In this document: one piece after another, positions 37,381 through 50,400 of the stretch
Position numbering within the stretch: the first letter of the stretch is position 1
Layout of the letters: the number at the start of each line of letters is the position of its first letter
DNA from: Stenopsyche tienmushanensis
Taxonomy: Eukaryota > Arthropoda > Insecta > Trichoptera > Stenopsychidae
DNA: 64,000 nt
NCBI GenBank assembly: GCA_008973525.1
Contig: WACJ01000527.1
Location: 496,001 to 560,000, forward strand
Reading direction: 5' to 3'
The notes under the pieces: model-generated
The model's database searches: none
What the model saw: only the letters and a program-made list of their open reading frames with translations
What the model was told of the DNA's origin: nothing
Position numbers and translations under genes: made by a program

Positions 37381-39717
37381 TAATATCTTTTTTATATTAA
37401 ATATAAAAAAATATGAATAGAACGCGATACATGATATATACACGGGTTTAAAATTTTGGCGACATAATTTCGACATGGAGTTGAAAGGTTTAATATATTA
37501 TTTATATGAATTACATATACTATCTCAAAAAGAAAAACCCTAGGCACGTCCTAATGCGGTTAGCGACAATTCATTGGAGACCTTCATTAATATATGATGA
37601 AGATGCTCCTAAACTATTGAACATCAATTATCTAGCTCAGTTTGCAATTTTCTAATTGTTTGACAAAGATCTGATTCCATTTCAATATCAGTACATCATC
37701 ATCTAATTTAATAGGTCTTCTCATTCTATGAACGTTCCTGATTTAATATTGCATTTTTTCGGTATTTTTATTCCCCTATAATAATATTTATAAAACACAA
37801 ATATTCTTCATCGATTGTATATGAATAGTACTAAAAAAATCTATAAACTCAATAGTCTCAATTTATAATAGTAACCAAAAATATATTTTCGGAACCTTGT
37901 CTCAATACGATTTTTTTTGAGAATCATCCCGATATAAATCCATCTTTCAATGTTTAATTATCTTATCTATTTTTTTCAAAACAAGCAATAAATTCTATGA
38001 TACTATGCAGAAATAATTATTGTTTTACCCCATATAAAATTATATCCCATATGAAAATGTAATGAATGCAGACTATTATAAATATTATCTGCGTTCAAAA
38101 TCGAGTTTATCTTTAACAAATCGTAAAGTATTTATAAAAAGCAAATAAGTCTGAAAATATTAAATTTAAAGGTTAGCTTACACCGACGAAAAAATCTTTA
38201 TTATTTTTCGCCACTTCAAAGTAAACGTTTTCATGAAACGTTTGTTGTTTCTTCGACAACCGTTTTTTCTTCTTCTTAAAATTGTAGTGCTTTTAGATTC
38301 GCTGCTAAAAATATGATACAAAAACTCAAAAAAAAACCCGTTTCCATTCTTGAATCGGAGTTTTAATATATTACATAAGAAATATCGAGTATTGATTAAA
38401 ACAGCATCCGCTTGGATAGTCTAATAATCGGGTTCAAATTCTATCAAACTCGATTGACCGTTGATTTTTCATTGATAAACGGATGCACGTTTTTATAATT
38501 CAACATCAAATGCACCAGACTGAAAAGTGTTAATCAAGATAATTTTGTATTCTGTAAAAACGGCAATATATGCATTTATTCGTCCACTAAAAGTCGTGTT
38601 GCTAAAGTAAAGTTCAATGATGATTTAATGACATTTATTGTTGTTAACATTGGTTTTATCATTGATAGACTATCAAAACGTATATTTAAACAATGTTCTC
38701 TTATTGCGCATGTAAATTATATTATATTTACGTCATTTTTCCAGTGAATAGCTTTGGAATTCAGCTCCGTATGCAATGTTGCACAAGAAAAGGCCACGTC
38801 TGCTTAATACGGTCCACAAGGGTATTAAATTATTTAAAATAGTCGTGGCACATACTGACGTAAAACAGGACCTCGTTCTTCCATTTCTGTCCTAAATAAC
38901 TTGTCGATGAGCCTACATATGCGAGATACATAAAAGGATCCCAGATGTTGCATCATCCGTTGATGGGTTCATCTCGTTCGCCCGGTGAGGTGACACAGAA
39001 AAATATCTCATTTTCAAGACAAAGGACCATGGAAAATGGCGAATTTTTCGCGGTCGCCGATCGATTGATACCCGTGGCGACCGATCGTCTCGAGTCCGAC
39101 CGTCGAAAATTTGACGAACTGTATAGAATTTGAACCGGAATTTTCCGCCAAAGCGGTGCAAACAGCATTTGGGTTTCGTCATCCGAATCTTTTGAAATGA
39201 TCGAAACGAACAGCGTCCATTGCTAACAATATCGGTTTGTTTGTGGTTGACCTGGAGGTTTAATATAAATGGATATGAGAAATGGAAGTTCGATGTTCTG
39301 AAGGAGCTCTCCCGGAGAGCTCGTAGAGATATGGAATACTCACGCGACTGGACTTGTCTATAAGATTAGGTTCTGTATCGATGGCTCTGCACTTTATGAT
39401 CAGGTGATATATACAATAGAAAATACTCGAGAAAACGTGACCCTCTTGTGATTGTATATCGTAGAAATATATCGCATGAACGCTTCTCTGTATACATATG
39501 TACTATAGATATCCATTGGAAATCGCATTTAACCGCAAAAACCTTAGATCTTACACAATTCCTCGTTCAAGCGATCCAAAAATTTGATAATTATTTTCAG
39601 GCGTTAGCATCTATTGAAACATTTTTCTAAAATTGCCATTTTAATTACTCAATCGTATGATGATAAGAGTGTATAATTTATTTTTGCACAGAAATTCATA
39701 GGATTGTTTATGATGTA
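37381..39717. other. No recognised gene
   Basis: Very AT-rich to about 38700, then a GC-richer patch (38930-39190) with overlapping frames on both strands that were not recognised. Confidence 0.5.
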
Positions 39718-40214
39718 TCAAGTCAGTCCAAAAGTTCCGCAAACACATATTAGTACCCATAGAAAATTAATATCGATAATCAGTAAAAATTCTAGACGTC
39801 CTGTTAATTTTTATAATGACGTTCTTAAAAATCTTATGAGCCATAATTATCAGTGGATCAAATCGCAGAAAGGATCGATTCATCTCATGGAACAGTTTAA
39901 AGAAGATCGGCACGAAGTATCCAAGCTATCCGAATCCAATTGCCAACAACGAATAAACATCTGCATTTCCCTTTTATCGCGCTTCGAAAGAAAGCCATTT
40001 TTAGACCGTTTGTTAACAGATGACGAAAAATGGATTATTTATGATAACGTCACAAGAAAAATACAGCGGACAGATAAAGATATGCAGTCAATTCCAACAG
40101 CAAAGGTGTCTTTATATCCTAAAAATAAACTTTTAAGTGTTTGGTGGGATATGTATGATGTGATTTATTATGAACTGCTTAAACTAAATCAAACTATTAA
40201 TGCAGATGTTTACA

Positions 40215-40445
40215 GACTCTGTCCGTTTTTATAATATATACTTAGTTGCCTAATCCTCATTTTCTTCATTATCGTTATATTCAGATATCGCATCCAATCA
40301 CGAAGCGCTCATTCGTCATATCAGCGGTCCGAAAAGCGGACCGGTTGAGCATACAAACATTATGGCCACTCCGTTCTCCTTTAGGTCTATTTGCAGCATT
40401 TTTGCACTATTGCAGTAACGTAGCGTCTAGACACTTTTTATCATA
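40215..40445 (+). repeat. Hairpin repeat family, copy C
   Basis: Begins ACTCTGTCCGTTTTTATAAT like part of copy A. It contains the perfect hairpin CGGTCCG (40325-40331), loop AAAAG, CGGACCG (40337-40343). It is inserted right after the NADVY codons of the mariner transposase. Confidence 0.75.
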
Positions 40446-40477
40446 GTTACATACAACAGTACCCGCCATCTGTGAGA

Positions 40478-40625
40478 GTTTGTAATCGTTCTGTAGACAC
40501 GTTCAAATATAGCATCCGATCCGGCACTCGTTCGTCATACCAGCGGTCCGAAAAGCGGACCGATTGAATATACTAACCTTAAGGCCACTTCGTCCTCTTT
40601 TTTCTATGATTTGTACGATCTAGAT
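40478..40625 (+). repeat. Hairpin repeat family, copy D
   Basis: From GTAATCGTTCTGTAGACACG to ATGATTTGTACGATCTAG, in the same order as copy B. The perfect hairpin is CGGTCCG (40544-40550), AAAAG, CGGACCG (40556-40562). It lies in tandem behind copy C inside the same mariner. Confidence 0.75.
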
Positions 40626-40912
40626 ACGTTAGGTTGGATACTTTTGAGACTCTCTTTGTATATTATTTTAAAACATACATAATAATAGTATTTAATATAT
40701 TGCGTTTATAATAGTATTAGTACAAAATGGACTTTCAAGTTTTTGTGCATCAAAACCATTGTCTTTCTACAGCAATGGAATTATAAAAGCTAACTGTAAG
40801 ATGGCGAGAAATTATAGATAACGGAATAAAATACATCATTGATTAAAATGTTAAATTGTGTTCTATTTACACTATTTAAAAAATGCGCACGAACTTTTGG
40901 ACTGACCTGATA

Positions 40913-43224
40913 TTTAATACAAATCGATTAACTATTGATGATCAATGAAGAGTTAAAAATATATCGAATTTTTGGCTGAAAATTTATAATTGCATGGCCA
41001 AGATAAAGACTTTTTCCGTTATATGATTTCCATAAAATGATAAGCGGCATTTTTAAACCTCTGTAATTAATGACGACAATATTAATAGCGCAAGCATGAT
41101 TGGCGAAAAACGCTATTTTCCTCGTAATTCGCTTTGAGCAAATCCAATATATTTTTAATTGAATAATATCATCAATTGCAGCACGGTTTCTGTGGCTCTA
41201 ATTAACGCTGTTATTGCGATAAGTCAATCGATATTATCAATATTTAATTCGGCACATAGTTTGCAGCATCTGAGCCCGCAACATGAGGGTCAATTAATTC
41301 GACAGTCGAATTTTTTTAATAAAAAATATCAAATTCAGCCAATATAATGCGCGTTTTGATCCTTGTCGGTTGATTTATATCTTGTCGGATTTGGCTCTTA
41401 TTCTCGGTCGATTGACTGAATGGATTTCTATTAACAGTCTTTGAAGTAGAATTCGGCTTATCCTTCCAAGACATCGAATCTTTACACGTTTGCACCTTTT
41501 GTGTAGGATTATTATATTAAGTTTCGCATGGAACCTTTGAGTTTAGGCTACACATTTGACGCCCACGTTTGAAATGGCCCATTATGGTTATCTGTATGAT
41601 GATTTTTTTGTGTTGTTGAAATATCGATGGATGTATCTATTATATTGGAATTTGGAATTGCATGATCTTTTCACGATATTATGACATTACGGTATTTTGT
41701 TAATTTGTTCGCGTCATGCGTTGCGTTGAACTGAGTCATGAAACGTCATCTCGCGAGTTATTCTCGTGCAGCTTCAACGGCATCTAATCGCTTGAATTCT
41801 TCAAATTTGCGATGAGATCCGATGATAAGTCGTGGATATTATCAGACGTCGTCGTTTAGTTGCGTCACCGGTTGCGTGAATTTGAATGAACGACTGCTCG
41901 ATTTGTAAACTTGACTCTGTAGGCGTTTTCCGCTCATTTCAATTACGCTTTCTATTTAGAAATTCGTGATGCAATTTCAGACATTTCTCTCCATTCTCGC
42001 CGAGGTGTTGTGATGTTCCAGAATCGACGCACTCGGAAGCGTCCGTTGAACTGCTGACGTCGGCTCCCGAATCGATATCGCGTTGCTCTCTTGACGTTCA
42101 TCCCGTTTTAAAAAGAAAAACAAGTTGCCACTTCATTATGTCCCTTTGATGGTTGGAAGTCGTCTTCTGACTCCGTTTATGTTGTGCCATAAATACTTTT
42201 GCAAACACAAAATGTCAGTAATTCCAATGAGCGGCTTCGCAGACCTTGCGGGGAGTCCATTGGACCGTGATGATTGTAATTGGATCAAGCGAGTGAGCAG
42301 AGTGTCGTATCATCATTACCCATCCACCTAAACCTTCTATTAAAATCGAGCTTTTCAAGGTTTTTCCCCACTTATACACACACACACTCCCAATGGATGA
42401 AAAGCTCGTCTGTTGCTAACAGACGAATATATTCTTAGGCGCTGATGACGCCAATTGCCAATGAAAGACATTCATTGTCACCCTGTTATCCGAATCTAAT
42501 GCGAACGATTTTTAATGACGCGCAAATCTTTACGTTACATTGATTGCCTTAAAAATTATGCAAATGTTTTATTGCGCCACGTTTGATACGTGGGCCTGTA
42601 AAATAACATGCTCCTTGCCGAATTAATGCAAAACATGAAGAAAGGCATTAATACAATTTTTATGTAGGGATTCGATGTAATTTCTTTGGGGGGTAAATAT
42701 CGAATGGAAATCCTTTAAAGGTGGTCTAAAAATACCAGTCCCTGCTTTCAAGGTATGAAATAATGATGAGATGTCAGGGTTTATATGTGGGCGACCTAAA
42801 TGTCGAAATTGGTTGTTTAGAAACTGAAACATTTGTATAGGACTCCTTTTGAGCCACAAATAATTTTTTTTGTATATTTTATCTAATTATCATTGATGGT
42901 TTTTTTATTCGTTTTTTTGCACAGCAGTATCTTTCATATTATCATGACATTTAGAATTTATTTCAATGCTTGCGGAGATGTTAAGTTGTTCTATAAAGAA
43001 CGCATTGTCTGTTTATATTTAAATATTGTCAGACTTGAGAATATTTGAATTTGCGTAGGAATGGCTTCATGATTTTTTCGCAAATCGCCTACATTTCATT
43101 GTTTGCTATTGAAAATATATTTTAGGGTGGTATCAGGGAGGTTCCGATCAACTGACAACATCCATTTTTTTGTGATACACTTCTAAATGTTAATATTATC
43201 CTTCGGCGATGAAAAATATGACTT
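40913..43224. other. No recognised gene
   Basis: AT-rich to mixed sequence with short open frames only. I see no exon or repeat to name. Confidence 0.5.
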
Positions 43225-43228
43225 TTAA

Positions 43229-43261
43229 CCCTTTTAGTAGTGAGCTAATTTAAAATCTGCA
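43229..43261 (-). mobile_element. piggyBac-like terminal fragment
   Basis: TTAA (43225-43228) followed by CCCTTTTAGTAGTGAGCTAA, the cleanest example of the family tip. The element breaks off after about 30 bases where a hAT fragment begins. An internal part of the family reappears inverted at 43698-43757. Confidence 0.65.
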
Positions 43262-43690
43262 TAGGGTTAGATCCATCCAATCTCGGGATCCCGGACAGTT
43301 TTAGGTGCTAATGAATCCCAGGATTAGAAAACGTAATCCCGAAAAATTCGGCAGTGAAATTTTTATCTAACAAAATCGTACACCTCACCGGCACGATAAA
43401 AGCTAATAAATCGATACATTCCCGCTGAAATCTAAACGCTTGGAAACAGTGGCGTATACATATATATACAGTACATATATGTTTTTCAAATTGGTATATT
43501 AATATTTCCCTACCGGTGATGTATTTACTACACCTCGACTCTAATAATGGGAATATCGATATGAAATATAATAGATACGGTGTTCAAAATTTTTGTATTC
43601 CTCCGTAATATAATTACGAATCACATCAAAGTATTATAGTAAATAAGTATTCATCTGCAGCGACGGAAATAAATATTTTTTTCTAAATAA
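43262..43690 (+). mobile_element. hAT element, 5' half
   Basis: The order of blocks is the same as at 51997: CCAATCTCGGGATCCCGGAC, TTTTTATCTAACAAAATCGTACACCTCACCGGCACGATA (matched in two parts), GCTTGGAAACAGTGGCG, GGTGATGTATTTACTACACC and CATCTGCAGCGACGGAAATA. It ends just after that and lacks the transposase and 3' tip. It lies between two inverted pieces of the piggyBac-like family. Confidence 0.75.
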
Positions 43691-43697
43691 GTTATTT

Positions 43698-43757
43698 CTC
43701 ACGATTCGAATCACTGGAATTCGCTCGCAAATACGCGATCATCCCACCATACACATT
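43698..43757 (-). mobile_element. piggyBac-like family, internal fragment
   Basis: The reverse complement contains GATGATCGCGTATTTGCGAG and CGAATTCCAGTGATTC, nearly identical to 10501-10540 in the left part of the fullest copy. Together with 43229-43261 it brackets the hAT fragment. Confidence 0.65.
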
Positions 43758-46700
43758 AAGCGTCGATATGAATATTACCCAAATTCGAAAATGTTTTTTA
43801 CTATTGTAGTTGCAAAAAATCAGCAGCGTATATGAATAATCCAAATTGAATTATTGATGATCTCTTCTCCCATTTGGATACGATTTTGCATTTTATTTGA
43901 ATGCCATCAATTTGCATAATAATGCAATACATTATTGATGACGTACTGAAAATTTTCGATTTATAAATTAATTTGCTTGTTTAATGCGAAACACCGTCGA
44001 TAAATCTACGCGCATCCGTTTGGCAAAAATTGAGAATAATCCTGCATTGGCTTGGATCTTTGACGTTTCGATAATCATTATAATAGTTTAAATTATAATA
44101 AATTTTCTTTGTTATCATCATAAATTCTTCGAAGAGCATTCGGGATAAAATGTGATTTTTCGAGATGATTTTCCTCATGTTTTGGAAACTTCTCCGTCAG
44201 TGCTTCCATTCGTGATACTGAGAAAATGGCGATGCGCTTTTCGGCTTATCGTTCTGTTAGGAATGTTTTAATACAACAAAAATTATTCACGTCGGTGATA
44301 TTTTTCTGAATGAAATGCTTTAATCTCGGAGAAATGTTTGCATTGTAAAAATCATGCATTGTCAAAATGGCTGCTACATATTTCTCCAATTCTATTTCGG
44401 CGTTCTGTGTGTGTGCTTCTGGCTTCTTACGATGACAATGAAATTTTCCGCTTTCCCGACTCACCTCGGATTGCTCTTTGAATGGAAAAAATCGAATAAC
44501 CCTCGACTCTTTCTATTAAATCATAGCATTTTGACATCGTTAGCTTCGGTATTTTTGCGCTGGAAATTCATTTTTGCGTCCGAAAAAATTTCAAATGGAA
44601 TTGCGTCCAGTCCAGAGAGAAGTTTGTCCATCCGTTGTTTTACAGATTTCTTTTTGTTCGCGGAAAGCAGTGTTTGTGTCTGTTCGTCGATTCCTCCGCT
44701 TTTTAAAAACTAGTGTAAAAGTTGTATTTATATTAAATTACTTTATAAAGCAACTCGCTATTTATCAAATCGGCACGAGCATAAATACGCCCGAATTTCT
44801 GTCTACACAGGAAAAAAATATATTTATTTTTTACCCAGAGAACACCGCAATAACCTTTTAATCAAAAATGATCAATAAAGGTCAACGTCGTACGATGTAT
44901 CACTTATTATCGCACCACCATTAAAATCAAAATATTTAAAATATTCCTCGGGAAAAATACCTCAAAGCGTGATAAACCACCGTGAAAATTCCCATTGAAA
45001 TATCATATATATATACGTCACGTACCCCGTAGATGTTACGTGCTCGTATCGTGCATAGTGTCCGTGTATTCTTCGAAAAAAGGCTAATTTATTATAAAGT
45101 GTCGAGAAATTGATATGCATGAATTGTGGTTACCATAATTTCTATACAAATTACTTCCTCTTTCAATGAAAGTACCCGATTAATGCGATGCTAATATCCA
45201 AGGAAATACATTTGCATATATTGTAGATACGTGTCGTTGAATTTTAATAAATCACTATTGAAACAATATATCCAATCCGTTCGGTAAACACACTCGAATA
45301 TGAAAACATAAGCGAAATCGAATTTATGGCATATTGTATACATAATTAAGCCTTAAAACACAAACAAATTTATGTATCATCAATATGTTTATTATTTTCA
45401 GTTGCGGTTTAGATGTTGGACTCTCGTACATTGGGTTCGAATTCAAATCCAAACATCGAATTGTGATTTTTTTAACCATCCAGAAATCCAGTTCCCATTT
45501 ATTATGTTCAAGATGCATTCGGGCTCGCTTATAACGAGCATTAAAAATAATTTTATTTTTTTTGAATAAATCGATCTTTGATTGAGATAACGTCTTCAAA
45601 TGCATCATAATCGTTCAGCAATTTTGAATATATATATTATCTATCTTATCTATATCAGTCTTTGGTTTTTTTTTATTATTTGAGCCTTTAAATAATACCA
45701 TTGATTGGATTGTTGGAATTCCTCCCGATTTTGTAACAGATTATTGTTTCAAACCCATAAAAAAGTATGATCGTTTAAAACAAGCAACAATCGTCGCTCG
45801 CTATAACCGTTCAAAATGTTCACAAATAACAATGCATTTGCGAAAAATAATATTTTAGATGCACACTTGTTTATTTTATTGCAAAATAGCTGATAAAATG
45901 ACGTATGTATGTACATGCATTGACCCAAGACGTTTTTATCAGTTCAAATCATGTGCATACCTCATGTTATTATACAATCATTCGATTTAGACGAATTTAA
46001 ATAGTCTTCGCATCAATCGATGCTTGATAGCGCGAATCAAATGTAAATGTAAGCGTTTGGACGATACGAGATATTAATAATTTATAAATTGTAGCAGTGA
46101 TGCCGGCTGAAGGGGCGCTTATCTCGAGAGATTATTATATTTAATTTGGCTTATATCGCTTTCTTCATCTTCTGGCGACTGGATGAGCGGCTCAGATAAT
46201 TGGAGGAGATCCCGTAAAATTGTCCCAGAAAAATAGTCGCTCTTGCTCGACTTACACTCGGAATGACGTACTTTTGGCACGCGACGTCAATGACTCAGTG
46301 GGACATTCTTTTTTCTCACGGAACGGTCCACTCATCACGTAGCCATCCTCTTTATTTTCGCTTCCCCGGATGGAATCTTTGTTTTAAAAGACACAAAAGC
46401 ATGTGATACTCAAACGGTCGTTCGTGGAAGACCGAAACGGCCCAGATATAATTCCGTTTTCGAGTAGCGGCCGTCGTAAAGAGTACGCCGTAGAGAGAAA
46501 AAACTAACGTAACCGAAGCTCGTTTTGCTCGGAAAACTGCTGTAAATCACGATAACGTAAACATTTACGTGGTTTCCCTTTTAACCGAATTTCATCTCAT
46601 TAACGCGAAACAAAGACGGCGCAAAAAAGGAGCCCACAACGATGGAAAAGGCTCCAGCGTCAATTTCTCAATGCAAAGCTACGTGTTGGATTGTATGGCA

Positions 46701-47538
46701 ATTGGACGATTCAATGGCAGGTCATGATTGTTCACCGAATTGAAAAGGGCAGATCGATTTTGCACGACAAATTGGAGTAATGAACCTTGTCCTCGGAAAA
46801 CAAATTGATCGTCAAAGGCAGGGTCGAGCCATGGTCTAGGTCTCGGTAACTCATTTAGTGGCATTGAAAGAAAATGCGAATATTCTATCTGGATCATTTT
46901 TTTGCGCGACTTTCAATGGAATTACATAAATTGACGCACTCCAATTCTATCCGATATTAATATGTATTTGATTCAATATAAAAGATTCGATCTAGAATTA
47001 TACCAATTCTTCTTACGAAACACATCATATAGCAGATGAAAAGCGTGTTTTAACGATCCCACGGAAAATGTATTCTTTTTTTAGAAACTCTGCAACTGAT
47101 AGTTTTGGCGAATTTTTCAAGGAAAAAAATAATTATATGGAAATCGCTTCGGCTCAAAAATTTATTATCGTGTTTTACAAGAAAATTAAATTTGACGCTG
47201 GGGGCAATCATAATAATAATGGGGGGGTAATCAACGATGGGAGCTTAATTTGGGAGCAATTGGGAGGGGAATTAATTTTAAAATATCCCATTTTGTACAA
47301 ATGTTAATTGATATGTTTCCACGTCGAAATTAAAATGAAGTACGAAAATAAATCCGGCACGTGTGAAATTATCAGAAACACAATGCGTATATATTAGAAC
47401 AAAATTAAATTCTTAGAATAGGATTCAGCAGTCAGATTTGGATACAAATACGTGTTCGTTCGTTAACGGTCGAGAAACGCTTTTCGAGTGTTGAGATGCC
47501 ATTTTGGTGTTATTATGGATAGGATCTATGAATACAAT
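43758..47538. other. No recognised gene
   Basis: Mostly AT-rich. A GC-richer part at 46100-46900 holds short frames on both strands that match nothing I know. Confidence 0.5.
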
Positions 47539-47910
47539 CTAATATATGTATACATATATATACAGTACATATATGTTTTTCAAATTTGTGATATTAACCT
47601 TTCCCTATCGGTGATGTATTTACTACACTTCGACTCTAATAATGGGAAAATCGATATGATACGGGGCTCAGAATTTTTGTATTCATCGGTAATATAATTA
47701 TGAAGCACATCAAAGTATTATAGTATATGAGTATTCATCTGCAGCGACGGAAATAAATAATTTGTCAGAAAATCGGGAATTTCAGAGTCAGAATCTTCAA
47801 AATAACATTTGAATTATTTCAAGTTGTTTTTTATATTAAACAAATGGAATCGTCAGCCTATTAGTTATAATTCTAGATAATACATTATATACATGGGAGA
47901 AAAAGGAAAT
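47539..47910 (+). mobile_element. hAT element, internally deleted fragment
   Basis: Follows the 5' half of the family (ACAGTACATATATGTTTTTC, GGTGATGTATTTACTACAC, CATCTGCAGCGACGGAAATA). It then jumps near 47790 to the 3' part (AACATTTGAATTATTTCAAG, TTATATTAAACAAATGGA). Both outer tips are missing. Confidence 0.65.
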
Positions 47911-49960
47911 TGGTCGATAGTTCTTGAGCAATGATTTATCTTTATAAAATAATATTTCAATGCTCTTACTCCAAGTTTTTTAAAATTGTTTTAGAGCCGA
48001 TATGATTTCATATATAGTTATGTCTGCGATATCTTTTGTGTATCAGTGTTTTGTAAGATGGGCTCTTTTGTCATCACAGCTCTATTTTAACAGCGGTTCA
48101 GACAGTAATTGCAATCTTCGATACGATCATCTCGATAGTCAGCCTTGTATTTATATAGTGATTTGAATTCAATCACTGATTATTTACCATGATATTGAGT
48201 TTTCAATCGATTATCTCGGGATTTATGCGCGTTGCGAGATCAAAGACTTTCCCAACCACTGCAATCGTACGCGATTCTATCGGAAGCAAAAAAACTCTTT
48301 TATTGCATAGTTGTGTTGCTTCAAGCGTCCATTATCGGTTCTAATTTTTTTGATCCGCATCAAATATTTATTCTCGTAAAAGCAACGGCCGAAAAACGCT
48401 GGAAGAAACGACTTGGTTTAATTAGTCTGCGAGTCGGGCCACTCGATTTTTCATCTTCGCAAAATAAAGCGTTTATTTGCGGTCTAAAATTGTATTTGGG
48501 CGCCACGGTATCCCCATGGATTCTGTTATCGCTGATGTTAAAAATATACGTGCAAATCTTCCGGGAAATTCGCTTGAGATTTGTAAGCCACTGATAGTTT
48601 GTTTGCGCGGCCGATTGAATGCCAACGCGATAAAACTATTCGCGGTGAATTTATTTGCGTTATTATTGCAATATCAAACATTGCAGGCGGCTTAATAGCC
48701 TATTTGCCCAATTTGCGTACGAATTTTACCACCTCTGCGTCATATGCAAAAATTCCATTTCTCGAAACATTGAACTTTATTAAACTTAGCTTCATTTTAA
48801 ACATTGTTCTTGGAATATATATCATGTTTACTTATGCTATATTTTATAGGTAATTGATCTGACCTTTGACATTGAAACATTTGGGTTTTATAAGGACCCT
48901 TTCCGTCTTTCATTAATTGGTATATCATCACGTCAAATTACGTACACACATTATTAAATGTAGATGATCTCCATATGAGATTTTTCTTGGAAATGGTCTA
49001 CTTTATCTAGACTCTGCCAAATCGCAAATATTCTCAAAAGATATACAAGTTGTCCTGAATTACACTCTTCTCGGTTCTCAAGCCATTTCACGGTGACATC
49101 TAAACACTGAAAAGCTTTAGAATGTATAGAACCAATATTTACCCCCTCGCATATCTCTTCTTTGTCTTCTCGAGTTTGTTTATCCACATGCAAATCAGCT
49201 AATTATATATATATGTCTTATTATTTATAACAATCCTATATGAACAGAGTCGAAATACCATAATTGAAGGTTTGTTTTCGTGGCAACAAATGGACAAGAT
49301 CAGGATTATATAGTGGATGCTTTGACGCCTCAAAACGAAGTTTTTGCAGAGTGTTTATTACAATGTGGACGGAGATGCATTGTCAACTTTCAGCAGCTTT
49401 TTGCTATTAATCCGAACTTAAGACCTTTGCCTTTCAGTGGGCATCTCGCTGCAATTAGTACTGTTGTTTGTGAACCTTTTTTAGAAGTAATACTTAGCTT
49501 TTGTGACCTTTTGTTGCTTGTATTTTACTTCGTTGTAAACAATGGCATTTGGTCGATTGTTTTTTACCCCACAATGAAGAAAAATATAGACTACAGAATC
49601 CTTTTATCTTCATCTGTATTCAATGTAGCATCTTGAAAAAATTGTAAATATATAGATTGTTTCTTAACGCTTTGATGAGTATGCACTCACATGCTGTGTT
49701 GTTGAGTGCGCTCTTGAGTGGTCCTAAGAGAGTATGCACGCATATGATCCGGACAGTGATTATTTACGATTCCTTGCTTTTATTTCTAATAGAATGTCAA
49801 ACATTACGTACATCGACATTTCTGCCTTCATACAGAAGATGCACAACTACTCAGCGTGCAGCATCCGCACAACACAAGGACTCACACGGTTTATAGCCAA
49901 AGCTCTCGATCGAATTTCGATTGCATCCGTTCGTTTGACGACCCGAAAGACATGGCACTA
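47911..49960. other. No recognised gene
   Basis: Contains open frames of about 120 codons at 48232 and 49280. The second (MATNGQDQDYIVDALTPQNE at its start) was read closely and not recognised; it could be a transposon relic. No splice-flanked exon could be supported. Confidence 0.45.
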
Positions 49961-50400
49961 ACGGTAATTTGTGTATGTTTACACAGTGCTACCGAAGCAC
50001 GACATCGCGCCGGTTATCCGCGAGGATCTACATGTGCGACCCTCATTACCATTTTGGGCCCCGCGTCACACACGAACCCGGTGAACGCACCCACAAAAGG
50101 CTGTCGTCCTCGTCGGGCAACCTTTTTGGGTCACGGAAGCCGGAAAATTTCAAGCCAAGGATTTGACGAGCCCCAGTCTAGGGCCGCGTTCCGGTCTCGG
50201 GGACCTTTGTCCCGATGTCAAAGAACCTCTTCGCATAATATTCACAAACGAATGTGTGCCCTCGTCATCCAAACAATGCGGACACGGGCCATCGAAAGTG
50301 TATCGATTAAATTTCACGAATTTAATTAAATACACATTCGCGTCTTGCGGGGGGGGGGACGAAAGCAACCTCGAATATTTTCGAAGGTACTTGCCCTGAA
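49961..50400. other. GC-rich island, possible exon or promoter, unrecognised
   Basis: A CpG-containing, GC-rich patch stands out from its AT-rich surroundings. A plus-strand frame stays open for 157 codons (49856-50329). Other frames give stretches such as THKRLSSSSGNLFGSRKPEN (after an acceptor-like TATGTTTACACAG at 49986), and on 50163-50396 an ATG frame ending beside AAG|GTACTT. The frames compete and none matches a family I know. In PDE4 genes short isoforms start from extra first exons between UCR exons, so an alternative dnc start is conceivable, but no in-phase donor was found. An 11-base G run lies at 50348-50358. Confidence 0.3.

Larger units (their letters stand above)
39718..40910 (+). 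mobile_element. irritans-type mariner, interrupted by two hairpin repeats
   Basis: Terminal repeats TCAAGTCAGTCCAAAAGTTC and GAACTTTTGGACTGACCTGA are each flanked by TA (39716-39717, 40911-40912). The transposase part 39890-40213 reads RINICISLLSRFERKPFLDR, TDDEKWIIYDN and LLSVWWD..VIYYELL..NQTINADVY, covering the first catalytic Asp. The reading then runs into repeat copy C at about 40215. The C-terminal end survives at 40797-40841 (RWREIIDNGIKYIID), with a stop upstream. The part with the second and third catalytic acids is lost, so it is inactive. Intact TA flanks and both tips make this the best preserved mariner here. Confidence 0.88.

Noticed and set aside
48232..48594. 120-codon plus-strand frame
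   Set aside because: No recognisable motif; an overlapping frame at 48477 is equally open, so neither is favoured.
49280..49636. 118-codon frame beginning MATNGQDQDYIVDALTPQNE as a gene or transposon protein
   Set aside because: I could not match it to any family, so no call is made beyond the region note.
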